From: Aureivirga sp. CE67
Lineage (GTDB): Bacteria; Bacteroidota; Bacteroidia; Flavobacteriales; Flavobacteriaceae
Assembly: GCF_015767245.1 (NCBI RefSeq)
Contig: NZ_JADOTV010000001.1
Location: forward strand, 186,001 to 250,000
Length of the DNA: 64,000 bases
Direction of reading: 5' to 3'
Numbering within the stretch: position 1 is the stretch's first letter; every line of letters begins with the position of its first letter. Below, one piece after another: positions 1 to 8,437 of this stretch. The position numbers were made by a program, and so were the translations under genes. The notes under the pieces were generated by a model. That model had not been told where the DNA came from. It did not search any database and worked only from the letters and a program-made list of their open reading frames with translations.

Positions 1-25
1 AGAATTTCCTTAAACAGAAACTATT

Positions 26-1270
26 TTATTCAATTCGATTTATTTTTTTATCCTCTAAACCTGAAGGCTCTGTAAGTAGTATTTCTTCGTCCGCTTTTAG
101 TCCTTTTTGAACTACAACTTCATTATCATTTGATTGTCCAAGAATTACTTGTTGTTTTACTTTAGAGAAACCATCCTTTTTGTAGACATAATTGATACTG
201 TCTTTTGTAAAAATAGCTTCTAAAGGAATGCTTAAAACCTCATCTTCTTTGAAAGTCAAAATCGCATTGGAAGTTGTCATTCCAGGACGAATATTTTCGT
301 TAGTTGTATTTAATTTGATTGTTACAGGAAACAACTTTACATCTGAATCACCTTTAGTTTCTGCAATATTTGCAACATCTGTTACAACTCCTTCAATTTC
401 TAATTCAGGGAAAGCATCAAAACCAATTTTTGCAGTCATTCCTTTCTTGATTTTTCTTACATCTACCTCATTCGCATACGTTTTAGATTCCATTTGAGAT
501 AAATCTGGAATAGTTGCAAGTGTTAAATCCCAAACACTAAAAGAAGAACCCGATTTTTTCTTTTTACCATACCAATCTTTCGCATAAATAATCATTCCGG
601 CACTTTCAGAATGTACTACCAAAGATTCTTTTAATTTTAAAAGATCGTCTCTTTTATTTTGAAACTTTGAAACTTCAGTACCTACTTCAATCATTTTAGC
701 TCTCGCTTGTTTTTGTTTGATGATGTAGTTTTCTTTCTTTTCTTTTAAATCTCTTTTAGACTTTTCAAGATTAATTTCCAGTTTTCGAATAGTTGCTGGC
801 GGTTCGTAAATAGATTGTTTTAATTCTAATTCTGTAGTTTGAATAGAGAATTCTAAATCTTTTATAGCAGTTCTTTCTTGTTTTAAATTTAATGTAGTAT
901 CTAATTGTTGTTGGGTAAACTTAGACATTGCTCCTTCCAAATTCAAATTCGCATCTGAAATTAATTCGAAAATTTCCGTTGGATCTAAAGTTGCAACATA
1001 ATCTCCTTCTTTAATTACAGTTCCTTCTGTTACAATATCTTTTAATTTTATTTCCCTAATTCTATGCTTTGTAAGTGCTACAGGTGCTTTGATTTGCTTA
1101 GAATTAATCGAACTTAATTCTCCTGAAGAAACAATAATACTCTCAAAGTCTCCTTTTTTAACCTTTGAAATAATCATTGTATTTTCTGAATCTGAAGAAG
1201 ATAAGAATGAGTAACCTGTAAAACCTAAAATAGCAATCCCTCCTATTATTAAAAGTCTCTTTTTGTTCAT
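26..1270 (-). CDS. HlyD/MacA-type efflux periplasmic adaptor subunit
   Basis: A 414-residue membrane-fusion protein that would link an inner-membrane exporter (ABC or RND) to a TolC-like outer-membrane channel. Residues about 5-24 form an uncleaved signal anchor. A beta-rich lipoyl-like half (about 35-100) leads into a long Lys/Glu-rich alpha-helical hairpin (about 105-220), followed by the second lipoyl half, a beta-barrel region (about 250-340) and a membrane-proximal domain. This order is typical of the HlyD/MacA family. Only 25 bases follow its stop before the window edge, so the exporter and permease genes are probably just outside on the same strand. The substrate cannot be told from the sequence. 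Confidence 0.85.
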   Translation of the reverse strand: MNKKRLLIIGGIAILGFTGYSFLSSSDSENTMIISKVKKGDFESIIVSSGELSSINSKQIKAPVALTKHRIREIKLKDIVTEGTVIKEGDYVATLDPTEIFELISDANLNLEGAMSKFTQQQLDTTLNLKQERTAIKDLEFSIQTTELELKQSIYEPPATIRKLEINLEKSKRDLKEKKENYIIKQKQARAKMIEVGTEVSKFQNKRDDLLKLKESLVVHSESAGMIIYAKDWYGKKKKSGSSFSVWDLTLATIPDLSQMESKTYANEVDVRKIKKGMTAKIGFDAFPELEIEGVVTDVANIAETKGDSDVKLFPVTIKLNTTNENIRPGMTTSNAILTFKEDEVLSIPLEAIFTKDSINYVYKKDGFSKVKQQVILGQSNDNEVVVQKGLKADEEILLTEPSGLEDKKINRIE

Positions 1271-1470
1271 AACGTTATACTTTGTCTATAGTAACGCTAC
1301 CAAAGCTAATAAATTTTATTTTACTTTAACATTATTTCTTTATGAAAAACGGTTTATTTAGAACAATTATTTATTTTTTAAGTTTTTTTTAACATTAAAC
1401 ATGTTATAAATTCAAAGCATTCTATAACAATCTCATATTGTATTTTTTAAGTAAAATTTTAATTATAAAA

Positions 1471-1501
1471 ACAAAAAACCTGTATCCAAAGAATACAGGT
1501 T
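1471..1501 (-). terminator. Rho-independent terminator of the carboxylase gene
   Basis: Inverted repeat AACCTGTAT (1477-1485) / ATACAGGTT (1493-1501) with a short loop. Read on the minus strand it is followed by a T-rich run. It lies 25 bases past the stop of the carboxylase gene. Confidence 0.75.
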
Positions 1502-1525
1502 TTCTACTATTTTATTTCAGATTCA

Positions 1526-3169
1526 TTACACTTGAATCACTCCTAAATTGAATGGTTTTTCAATTGGAGAATGATTTGCAGCCTCGATTCCCATACTAAT
1601 CCATTTTCTAGTATCTAAAGGATTAATTACACCATCTGTCCACAGACGAGCAGCAGCATAATATGGCGTAGTTTGGTTATCGTATTTTGCTTGAATTGTC
1701 TTTAAAATTTCTTGTTCTTTCTCTGGAGAAATTTCTTCACCACGAGCTTTCATAGAAGCAGTTTCTATTTGTAATAAAACTTTTGCAGCTTGTGCTCCTC
1801 CCATTACAGCTAATCTAGCACTTGGCCAAGCAAAAATTAATCTTGGATCGTAAGCTTTTCCACACATTGCATAATTTCCAGCTCCATAAGAGTTTCCTAC
1901 AACAACACTAAATTTAGGAACTACAGAATTCGAAACGGCATTTACCATTTTCGCTCCATCTTTGATAATTCCTCCGTGCTCACTTTTACTTCCAACCATA
2001 AAACCTGTAACATCATGTAAGAAAACTAAAGGAATTTTCTTTTGGTTACAGTTTGCAATAAAACGAGTTGCTTTATCCGCACTATCCGAATAAATTACTC
2101 CTCCAAATTGCATTTCCTTCTTAGCGTTTTTCACTACTTTTCTTTGGTTTGCTACAATTCCTACAGCCCAACCATCGATTCTTGCGTATCCACAAAGAAT
2201 TGTTTTTCCGTAGTCTTCTTTGTACTGTTCAAACTCAGAATTATCTACCAAACGCTCGATAATCTCAATCATGTTATATTGATCTGCTCTTGATTTTGGT
2301 AAAATTCCGAAAATCTCTTCTTGATCTTTTGCTGGTTCTTTTGGCTCTGCACGATTAAATCCTGCTTTGTCATAATCCCCAATTTTATCCATGATATTTT
2401 TGATGGTATCTAAAGCATCTTTATCATCTTCTGCTTTATAATCTGTAACTCCAGAAACTTCACAATGTGTTGTTGCTCCTCCTAAAGTTTCATTATCGAT
2501 ACTTTCTCCAATTGCTGCTTTTACTAAATAGCTTCCTGCTAAGAAAATACTTCCAGTTTTGTTTACAATTAAAGCTTCATCACTCATAATTGGTAAATAA
2601 GCTCCTCCTGCAACACAACTTCCCATTACAGCAGCAATCTGCGTAATTCCCATAGAACTCATGATTGCATTATTACGGAAAATTCTTCCGAAATGCTCTT
2701 TATCTGGGAAAATTTCATCTTGCATTGGTAAATAAACTCCAGCAGAATCTACTAAATAGATAATTGGTAATTTGTTTTCCATCGCAATTTCTTGCGCTCT
2801 TAAATTTTTCTTTCCTGTAATTGGAAACCAAGCTCCAGCTTTTACTGTTGCATCATTTGCCACAACGATACATTGCTTTCCTTTTACATATCCCATTTTC
2901 ACAACAACACCACCAGATGGACATCCTCCATGCTCTTCGTACATTCCGTCTCCAACAAAAGCTCCAATTTCGATACTATCTTTATCGTCATCCAATAAAT
3001 ATTCGATTCTTTCTCTCGCTGTCAACTTTCCTTTTGCATGCAGTTTCGCAATTCTTTTTTCTCCTCCTCCAAGATAAACTTTCTGCAATTTTCTTTTTAA
3101 ATCTGATAACTCTAGTTTATTAAAGTCTTCGTTTTTATTAAATTGTATATCCATGTTTTTTGGTTTCAT
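1526..3169 (-). CDS. Acyl-CoA carboxylase, carboxyltransferase beta subunit (methylcrotonyl-CoA carboxylase-like)
   Basis: A 547-residue biotin-dependent carboxyltransferase of the MccB/PccB family, which transfers carboxyl from carboxybiotin to an acyl-CoA; the closest overall pattern is the methylcrotonyl-CoA carboxylase of leucine catabolism. Family landmarks are the LTARERIEYLLD segment near residue 50, the glycine-rich acyl-CoA oxyanion regions (GSCVAGGAYLP, about 183-193, and GNSYGAGNYAMCG, about 437-449) and the FAWPSARLAVMGG motif (about 458-470). An internal ATG at 3152-3154 (MDIQFNK) is an equally good start. The biotin carboxylase/biotin carrier subunit is not in the window. The gene ends in its own terminator, so it looks monocistronic. 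Confidence 0.9.
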   Translation of the reverse strand: MKPKNMDIQFNKNEDFNKLELSDLKRKLQKVYLGGGEKRIAKLHAKGKLTARERIEYLLDDDKDSIEIGAFVGDGMYEEHGGCPSGGVVVKMGYVKGKQCIVVANDATVKAGAWFPITGKKNLRAQEIAMENKLPIIYLVDSAGVYLPMQDEIFPDKEHFGRIFRNNAIMSSMGITQIAAVMGSCVAGGAYLPIMSDEALIVNKTGSIFLAGSYLVKAAIGESIDNETLGGATTHCEVSGVTDYKAEDDKDALDTIKNIMDKIGDYDKAGFNRAEPKEPAKDQEEIFGILPKSRADQYNMIEIIERLVDNSEFEQYKEDYGKTILCGYARIDGWAVGIVANQRKVVKNAKKEMQFGGVIYSDSADKATRFIANCNQKKIPLVFLHDVTGFMVGSKSEHGGIIKDGAKMVNAVSNSVVPKFSVVVGNSYGAGNYAMCGKAYDPRLIFAWPSARLAVMGGAQAAKVLLQIETASMKARGEEISPEKEQEILKTIQAKYDNQTTPYYAAARLWTDGVINPLDTRKWISMGIEAANHSPIEKPFNLGVIQV

Positions 3170-3216
3170 TTTTTGTTGTCGCTAATGTACAAAATCATAA
3201 GAAAATAATTTTATTA

Positions 3217-3248
3217 TTTTCCTTGGATATATTTTCCTTGGAATATAT
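3217..3248. promoter_or_regulatory. Tandem TTTTCCTTGG repeats; candidate MarR operator
   Basis: TTTTCCTTGG occurs twice with a 15-bp period. The second copy is the core of a near-perfect 20-bp palindrome, 3229-3248 (ATAT-N-TTCC-NN-GGAA-N-ATAT), which overlaps the -33 element of the promoter for the downstream operon. MarR-family repressors commonly bind such palindromes over their own promoters, and a MarR gene is the third gene of this operon. Binding is inferred. Confidence 0.5.
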
Positions 3249-3268
3249 TTTTTATTTACCTACATTTG
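3238..3268 (+). promoter_or_regulatory. Bacteroidota-type promoter of the DoxX-FMN reductase-MarR operon
   Basis: TTG at 3238-3240, 20-nt spacer, TACATTTG at 3261-3268, matching the TTG-N19-TAnnTTTG consensus. It lies 23 nt upstream of the ATG at 3292, which supports that start over the longer open frame. Confidence 0.7.
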
Positions 3269-3291
3269 TTCCGAACTTAAAAACTAATAAA

Positions 3292-3663
3292 ATGAAAAAA
3301 TTAAAAATCGCTTTCTGGATTTCTACAGTACTACTTTGTATTGTTCCTTTGTTTTCAGCAAGTATGTATTTCACTAAATATGAAATGATTGCTGGATTTT
3401 TCAAAATCTTAGGTTACCCTACATATATTATCTATCCTTTAGCAGTTTTAAAAGTAATAGCAGTTGTTGTTTTATTAATAAATAAAGGAATTCGACTAAA
3501 AGAATGGGTTTATGCAGGATTATTTTTTAACTTCACACTCGCATTTTTTGCACATGTAATGATTAGTGATGGAGCGCAAGGAACTGCTTTAATAGGATTA
3601 GTCCTTTTAGCAATAACATATATTTTAAATAGAATTATAGACAAAAAGAAATACAACAAATGA
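3292..3663 (+). CDS. DoxX-like small integral membrane protein
   Basis: A 123-residue protein with about four hydrophobic helices (roughly residues 5-25, 40-65, 70-90 and 95-115), matching the DoxX-like family in size and layout. Members sit in the inner membrane and are often linked to redox stress or quinone metabolism, but their reaction is poorly defined. The frame is open upstream to 3160, but the promoter at 3238-3268 makes the ATG at 3292 (MKKLKIAFW) the likely start. Its stop overlaps the next start by four bases (ATGA), so it is translationally coupled to the FMN reductase. Confidence 0.75.
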   Translation: MKKLKIAFWISTVLLCIVPLFSASMYFTKYEMIAGFFKILGYPTYIIYPLAVLKVIAVVVLLINKGIRLKEWVYAGLFFNFTLAFFAHVMISDGAQGTALIGLVLLAITYILNRIIDKKKYNK

Positions 3664-4190
3664 AAAAAATCGCAGTATTAGGGGGAAGTAATAGTAAATC
3701 TTCCATCAATAAAAAATTAGCTGTATACGCTTCATCTTTTTTAGAAGGAATTGAAATTGATATTTTAGATTTAAATGATTATTCATTACCAATTTATCAT
3801 TTTGATCATGAAGAAGAAAATGGAATTCCACAGATTGCGAAAGATTTAAGTGCAAAACTAAAAACGTATGATGGTTTTATTGTTTCTCTTGCAGAGCATA
3901 ATGGAACTTACACAGTATTTTTCAAAAATATCATTGATTGGTTAAGTAGAACAGATTATAATATTTGGAATAAAAAACCAATGTTATTATTAAGTACTTC
4001 TCCTGGAGAAAGAGGTGCGGCAAACGTAATGAAATTAGGACAAACTTTCTTCCCGAGAGTTGGAGCTGAAATTTCTGGTTCATTTAGTTTTCCTTCTTTC
4101 CACGATCATTTTAAAGATGGAAAAATCATTCACGAAGATCTATTAAAAGCATTAGAAAAAGAAATTCGTAACTTTGAAAATTCTTTATAA
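3660..4190 (+). CDS. NADPH-dependent FMN reductase-family flavoprotein
   Basis: A 176-residue flavodoxin-fold oxidoreductase. The N-terminal phosphate-binding loop GGSNSKSSIN (residues 8-17) and the later segment EHNGTYTVFFKNIIDWLSR (about 79-97) correspond to the FMN-binding motifs of the NAD(P)H:FMN/azo/chromate reductase family. It would reduce quinones, azo or nitro compounds or free flavin using NAD(P)H in the cytoplasm. It overlaps the DoxX-like gene by four bases and is followed nine bases later by a MarR regulator, so the three form one operon that fits a repressor-controlled response to electrophiles or oxidants. The true substrate is not deducible. Confidence 0.85.
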   Translation: MKKIAVLGGSNSKSSINKKLAVYASSFLEGIEIDILDLNDYSLPIYHFDHEEENGIPQIAKDLSAKLKTYDGFIVSLAEHNGTYTVFFKNIIDWLSRTDYNIWNKKPMLLLSTSPGERGAANVMKLGQTFFPRVGAEISGSFSFPSFHDHFKDGKIIHEDLLKALEKEIRNFENSL

Positions 4191-4199
4191 AAAATCATC

Positions 4200-4637
4200 A
4201 TGGGAGATATTTCAAAAGACATACAATCTACATTTCCTTCAGAAAAAGTGAAAGCTTTAATCAATATTGTTTATACAGCAAATTGGTTAAACTCTAAATC
4301 AAATGAACACTTAAAACCATTTCAAATTACTTCTCAACAGTACAATATTTTGAGAATTTTAAAAGGTGCTGGAAAACCAATTACGGTTCAAACTGTAAAA
4401 GATAGAATGGTAGTTCGTGCACCAAATGCAACAAGGTTAATGGATAAACTTTTTACAAAAGAGCTTATTACCAGATCTAGATGTGAAAAGGATCGAAGGA
4501 TTGTATATATTGAAATAACAGAAAAAGGAATCGATTTAGTGGAGAAATGTAAAATGGATGATAATGATTCTCTTTTGGAAAATATCACAGACGAAGAAGC
4601 AGAAACTTTAAATGCTATTCTAGATAAATTAAGATAA
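4200..4637 (+). CDS. MarR-family transcriptional regulator
   Basis: A 145-residue winged-helix repressor. The recognition region lies around KPITVQTVKDRMVVRAPNAT and the wing around RCEKDRRIVYIEIT, the usual MarR D/E-R-R pattern. MarR proteins act as dimers and are released from DNA by small ligands or oxidation. Being last in an operon with a DoxX-like protein and an FMN reductase, it probably represses that operon; the palindromic repeat at 3217-3248 is the natural candidate site. A strong terminator follows directly. Confidence 0.9.
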   Translation: MGDISKDIQSTFPSEKVKALINIVYTANWLNSKSNEHLKPFQITSQQYNILRILKGAGKPITVQTVKDRMVVRAPNATRLMDKLFTKELITRSRCEKDRRIVYIEITEKGIDLVEKCKMDDNDSLLENITDEEAETLNAILDKLR

Positions 4638-4655
4638 ATTCAGAATATTATTCAT

Positions 4656-4686
4656 AAAAAAAGCTACTCAATTGAGTAGCTTTTTT
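4656..4686. terminator. Bidirectional terminator between marR-like and LOG-family genes
   Basis: Perfect 18-bp palindrome GCTACTCAATTGAGTAGC (4663-4680) flanked by A7 on the left and T6 on the right, so it works for both converging genes. Confidence 0.9.
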
Positions 4687-4691
4687 ATTTT

Positions 4692-5402
4692 TTAGAAGTT
4701 TGGCTTTAAACTATATTTCTTATAGAATTCATTAATTGCCTCTAATACTTCTTGTTCTGTATCTACAATTTTGATTAAATCTAAATCTTTTTCGCTAATA
4801 TTTCCATATTGCTCTAATAAAGTAGATTTTACCCAGTCCATCATTCCTGACCAGAAACTAGAGTCTACCAAAATAATTGGGAAAGCTCCAATTTTCTTTG
4901 TTTGAATTAAAGTAATCGCTTCAAAAACCTCATCTAAAGTTCCAAATCCACCAGGCATTACAACAAATCCTTGTGAATATTTTACGAACATTACTTTACG
5001 AACAAAGAAATAATCAAATTCTAAATTTTTATCTCTATCAATATATGGATTATCGTGTTGCTCAAAAGGAAGTTCAATATTTAATCCTACTGAAACTCCT
5101 TCTCCACGGTGCGCACCTTTGTTTCCTGCTTCCATGATTCCAGGACCTCCACCAGTGATAACTCCATATCCGTTTTTAGAAAGTTCGTATCCGATTTTTT
5201 CTGCTAATTCATAATGCTTTGTTCCTTCTTTTGTTCTAGCAGAACCGAAAATACTCACACAAGGACCGATTTTACTCAACTTTTCATATCCATCCACAAA
5301 TTCAGACATAATCTTAAATAAAGACCATGAGTCATTTGTTTTTATCTCGTTCCAAGTTTTGTGTTCGAACTTTTCTCTAATTTTTCTATCATCATTTGTC
5401 AT
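4692..5402 (-). CDS. LOG-family (TIGR00730) Rossmann-fold protein
   Basis: A 236-residue protein of the LONELY GUY/lysine-decarboxylase-like family. The diagnostic motif PGGFGTLDEVFEA sits around residue 150 and the GGGPGIMEAGN motif around residue 83. Characterised members are nucleoside 5'-monophosphate phosphoribohydrolases (cytokinin-activating type) in the cytoplasm; in non-plant bacteria the role is probably purine nucleotide turnover. It lies 24 bases downstream of uvrA on the same strand and is likely co-transcribed. The older label 'lysine decarboxylase' is not supported. Confidence 0.88.
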   Translation of the reverse strand: MTNDDRKIREKFEHKTWNEIKTNDSWSLFKIMSEFVDGYEKLSKIGPCVSIFGSARTKEGTKHYELAEKIGYELSKNGYGVITGGGPGIMEAGNKGAHRGEGVSVGLNIELPFEQHDNPYIDRDKNLEFDYFFVRKVMFVKYSQGFVVMPGGFGTLDEVFEAITLIQTKKIGAFPIILVDSSFWSGMMDWVKSTLLEQYGNISEKDLDLIKIVDTEQEVLEAINEFYKKYSLKPNF

Positions 5403-5426
5403 CTTCTCTTGTATTTTAATAGAAAA

Positions 5427-8255
5427 TTACGCTTCCAATTCTAATTTTAAGAATTTGGCTGTATAACTTTCTTGGTTATTAATTATTTCTTCAGGAGTTC
5501 CTGTTCCTAAAACAGTTCCTCCGTTTTTCCCACCTTCTTTTCCTATGTCAATAATATAATCTGCCAGTTTTATCACATCTAAATTATGCTCAATAACCAA
5601 AACAGTATTTCCTTTATTCACTAATTTATTTAGAACTTCCATCAACACACGAATGTCCTCAAAATGCAATCCAGTAGTAGGTTCATCTAAGATATAAAAA
5701 GTATTTCCTGTTGCTCTTTTAGACAATTCTGATGCCAATTTTATTCGTTGGGCTTCTCCTCCAGAAAGTGTAGTTGATTGTTGCCCCAACGTTATATAAC
5801 CCAAACCAACGTCTTTTATTGTCTTAAGCTTCCTAAAAATTTTCGGAATATGCTCAAAAAAGTCTACAGCTTGGTCAATTGTCATGTCTAAAACATCTGA
5901 AATTGACTTTCCTTTATAGCGAACTTCCAACGTTTCATGATTGAATCTTTTTCCTTGACAAGTTTCACATTCTACCTGAACATCTGGTAAAAAATTCATT
6001 TCAATCACACGAACTCCACCACCTTGACAAGTCTCACATCTTCCTCCTTTTACATTAAAAGAAAAACGTCCTGGTTTGTATCCGCGAATTAAAGCTTCTG
6101 GTGTTTTTGCAAATAAACTTCTGATTTCTGCGAAAACACCAGTATAAGTTGCAGGATTCGAACGAGGTGTTCTTCCAATTGGCGATTGATCAATTGCAAT
6201 TACTTTATCAATATTTTCTAAACCTTCAATTTTCTCATAAGGCATCGGTTTTTTGACACCATTATAAATATGTTCGTTTAAAATTGGATAAAGTGTTTCA
6301 TTAATCAAAGTAGATTTTCCACTTCCTGAAACTCCTGTAACCCCAATTAATTTTCCTAAAGGAAATTCAACAGAAACATTTTTCAGATTATTTCCTTTTG
6401 CTCCAATTAATTTTAAACTTTTTCCGTTTCCTTCTCTTCTTTCTTTTGGTATTTCAATTTGTCTTTTTCCACTTAAATAATCTGAAGTTAAAGTATCATG
6501 TTCTAAAAGTTCTTTAAATGAACCTTCGCTTACGATTTCTCCTCCGTGTGTTCCAGCTCCTGGTCCAATATCTAAAACATAATCTGCTTGTAAAATCATG
6601 TCTTTATCATGTTCTACTACAATTACCGAATTTCCAATATCACGAAGTTTAAGAAGCGAATCAATTAATCGTTGATTATCTCTTTGGTGTAAACCAATAC
6701 TTGGTTCATCTAAAATATAAAGAACTCCAATTAATTGTGAACCAATCTGCGTTGCCAAACGAATTCGTTGTGCTTCTCCTCCAGACAAAGATTTTGAAGT
6801 TCTATCTAAAGTTAAATATCCTAAACCAACATCTAATAAAAATTGAACTCTTGTTCTGATTTCTTTTAGAATTTCGTTGGCAATTTGTTTTTGTTTATCG
6901 TCTAATTTTTCATCTAAACCTTCTAACCAAAGTTTTAAATCAGAAATATCATATTTCGCGACTTCAGAAATATTTTTTTCATCAATCTTGAAATAAAGTG
7001 ATTCTTTTCTCAGACGCTGTCCTTTACAAGATTTACATGGAACTTCATCCATAAAATCTTTTGCCCAACGAGTTATTGATCTAGATTCAGAATTTTCATA
7101 TTGACTTTTAATGAAATTACTAATTCCTTCAAAATCAATTTCGAAGGTTCTTGTAATTCCCATTGCTTTAGAAACTACTTCAAATTTTTCATGACCTCCA
7201 TTAAGAATAATTTCCATTGCTTCCTCTGGAATTTTACTAATCGGATCTGAAAGTTTGAAATTATATTTTTCACCAATAACTGCCAATTGTTTGAAAATCC
7301 AAGATTTCTTTTCTTCTCCAATTGGAGCGATTCCTCCTTTTTTGATAGAAAGCGAAGTGTCTGGAATAATTTTTTTCAAACTAATTTCTCTCGTAATTCC
7401 TAAACCTTTACAATTCGGACAAGCTCCTTTTGGAGAATTGAAAGAAAATGTATTTGGTTCTGGAGTTGGATAAGAAATTCCTGTCGAAGGACACATTAAA
7501 TCACGACTAAAAAATCGAGGCTGGCTTGTATCCATTTCTAAAACCATCAAGATATTTTCACCAGCATACAAAGCAGTTTTAATTGCTTCAATCAGTCTTT
7601 TTTCAATAGTTTCAGTAATTCGGAAACGATCAATTACAATTTCGATATCATGTGTTTTATATCGATCCAATCGCATTCCTTTTTCGATTTCACGAATTTC
7701 ACCATCCACACGAACTTTTAAGAAACCTTGTTTGGCAATTTGCTCAAAAAGCTCACGATAATGTCCTTTTCTAGAACGAACAACTGGAGCTAAAACCATC
7801 ACTTTTTTATCTTGGAAAATTTCCAAAATCAGTTCTTTGATTTGCTCTTCGCTATAACTCACCATTTTTTCATTTGTATTATACGAATAAGCAATTCCAG
7901 CTCTAGCGTATAATAAACGTAGAAAATCATAAATTTCCGTAATCGTTCCAACTGTAGAACGAGGACTTTTGTTCGTTGTTTTTTGTTCGATAGAAATAAC
8001 AGGAGATAAACCTTCGATTTTATCTACATCTGGTCTTTCCAATCCTCCTAGGAACTGGCGCGCATATGCAGAAAAAGTTTCTACATATCTTCTTTGACCT
8101 TCTGCGTAAATGGTATCGAAAGCAAGTGAAGACTTTCCGCTTCCGCTTAAACCTGTAATCACTGTAAGTTTTTCTCTTGGTATCTGCACATTCACATTTT
8201 TCAGATTGTGAACTCTTGCACCTAATACCTCTATGTTATCTTGATGTTTTGACAT
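5427..8255 (-). CDS. uvrA: UvrA, excinuclease ABC subunit A
   Basis: A 942-residue DNA-damage sensor of nucleotide excision repair. Two ABC ATPase modules are visible: Walker A GLSGSGKSS near residue 36 and GVSGSGKST near 640; ABC signature LSGGEAQRI near 490 and 833; DEPSIGLH and DEPTTGLH Walker B/D-loop segments. CxxC zinc motifs (CPNCKGLG, CKSCKGQR, and CETCQGGG with CETCQGKR) are present. The length is normal for the family. uvrB and uvrC are not in the window. A -7 element TAAATTTG (minus strand, 8274-8281) lies 19 bases upstream of the start. Confidence 0.98.
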   Translation of the reverse strand: MSKHQDNIEVLGARVHNLKNVNVQIPREKLTVITGLSGSGKSSLAFDTIYAEGQRRYVETFSAYARQFLGGLERPDVDKIEGLSPVISIEQKTTNKSPRSTVGTITEIYDFLRLLYARAGIAYSYNTNEKMVSYSEEQIKELILEIFQDKKVMVLAPVVRSRKGHYRELFEQIAKQGFLKVRVDGEIREIEKGMRLDRYKTHDIEIVIDRFRITETIEKRLIEAIKTALYAGENILMVLEMDTSQPRFFSRDLMCPSTGISYPTPEPNTFSFNSPKGACPNCKGLGITREISLKKIIPDTSLSIKKGGIAPIGEEKKSWIFKQLAVIGEKYNFKLSDPISKIPEEAMEIILNGGHEKFEVVSKAMGITRTFEIDFEGISNFIKSQYENSESRSITRWAKDFMDEVPCKSCKGQRLRKESLYFKIDEKNISEVAKYDISDLKLWLEGLDEKLDDKQKQIANEILKEIRTRVQFLLDVGLGYLTLDRTSKSLSGGEAQRIRLATQIGSQLIGVLYILDEPSIGLHQRDNQRLIDSLLKLRDIGNSVIVVEHDKDMILQADYVLDIGPGAGTHGGEIVSEGSFKELLEHDTLTSDYLSGKRQIEIPKERREGNGKSLKLIGAKGNNLKNVSVEFPLGKLIGVTGVSGSGKSTLINETLYPILNEHIYNGVKKPMPYEKIEGLENIDKVIAIDQSPIGRTPRSNPATYTGVFAEIRSLFAKTPEALIRGYKPGRFSFNVKGGRCETCQGGGVRVIEMNFLPDVQVECETCQGKRFNHETLEVRYKGKSISDVLDMTIDQAVDFFEHIPKIFRKLKTIKDVGLGYITLGQQSTTLSGGEAQRIKLASELSKRATGNTFYILDEPTTGLHFEDIRVLMEVLNKLVNKGNTVLVIEHNLDVIKLADYIIDIGKEGGKNGGTVLGTGTPEEIINNQESYTAKFLKLELEA

Positions 8256-8273
8256 TGGCTTCTGTGAAAACTA

Positions 8274-8281
8274 CAAATTTA
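8274..8281 (-). promoter_or_regulatory. -7 promoter element of uvrA
   Basis: TAAATTTG on the minus strand, matching TAnnTTTG. No -33 TTG at standard spacing was found, so support is moderate. Confidence 0.45.
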
Positions 8282-8402
8282 AAAAAAAGGATTTCAAAAA
8301 AATCATAAAGTTGTAAAATTGATACAATCGGCTTTTATAATTACATCTTAACTAATCTTAATACTATTTTAACATTTTAACCTACAGTTAATTACATAAA
8401 CA

Positions 8403-8410
8403 TACCTTTG
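8403..8410 (+). promoter_or_regulatory. -7 promoter element of the T9SS repeat protein
   Basis: TACCTTTG, a full TAnnTTTG match 27 nt before the ATG at 8438. No clear -33 TTG. Confidence 0.5.
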
Positions 8411-8437
8411 ATATAAATTAAAATTATAAAAGAAATT

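Noticed and set aside
3160-3291. 44-residue extension of the DoxX-like protein
   Set aside because: It lies upstream of and across the promoter 3238-3268 and is not protein-like.
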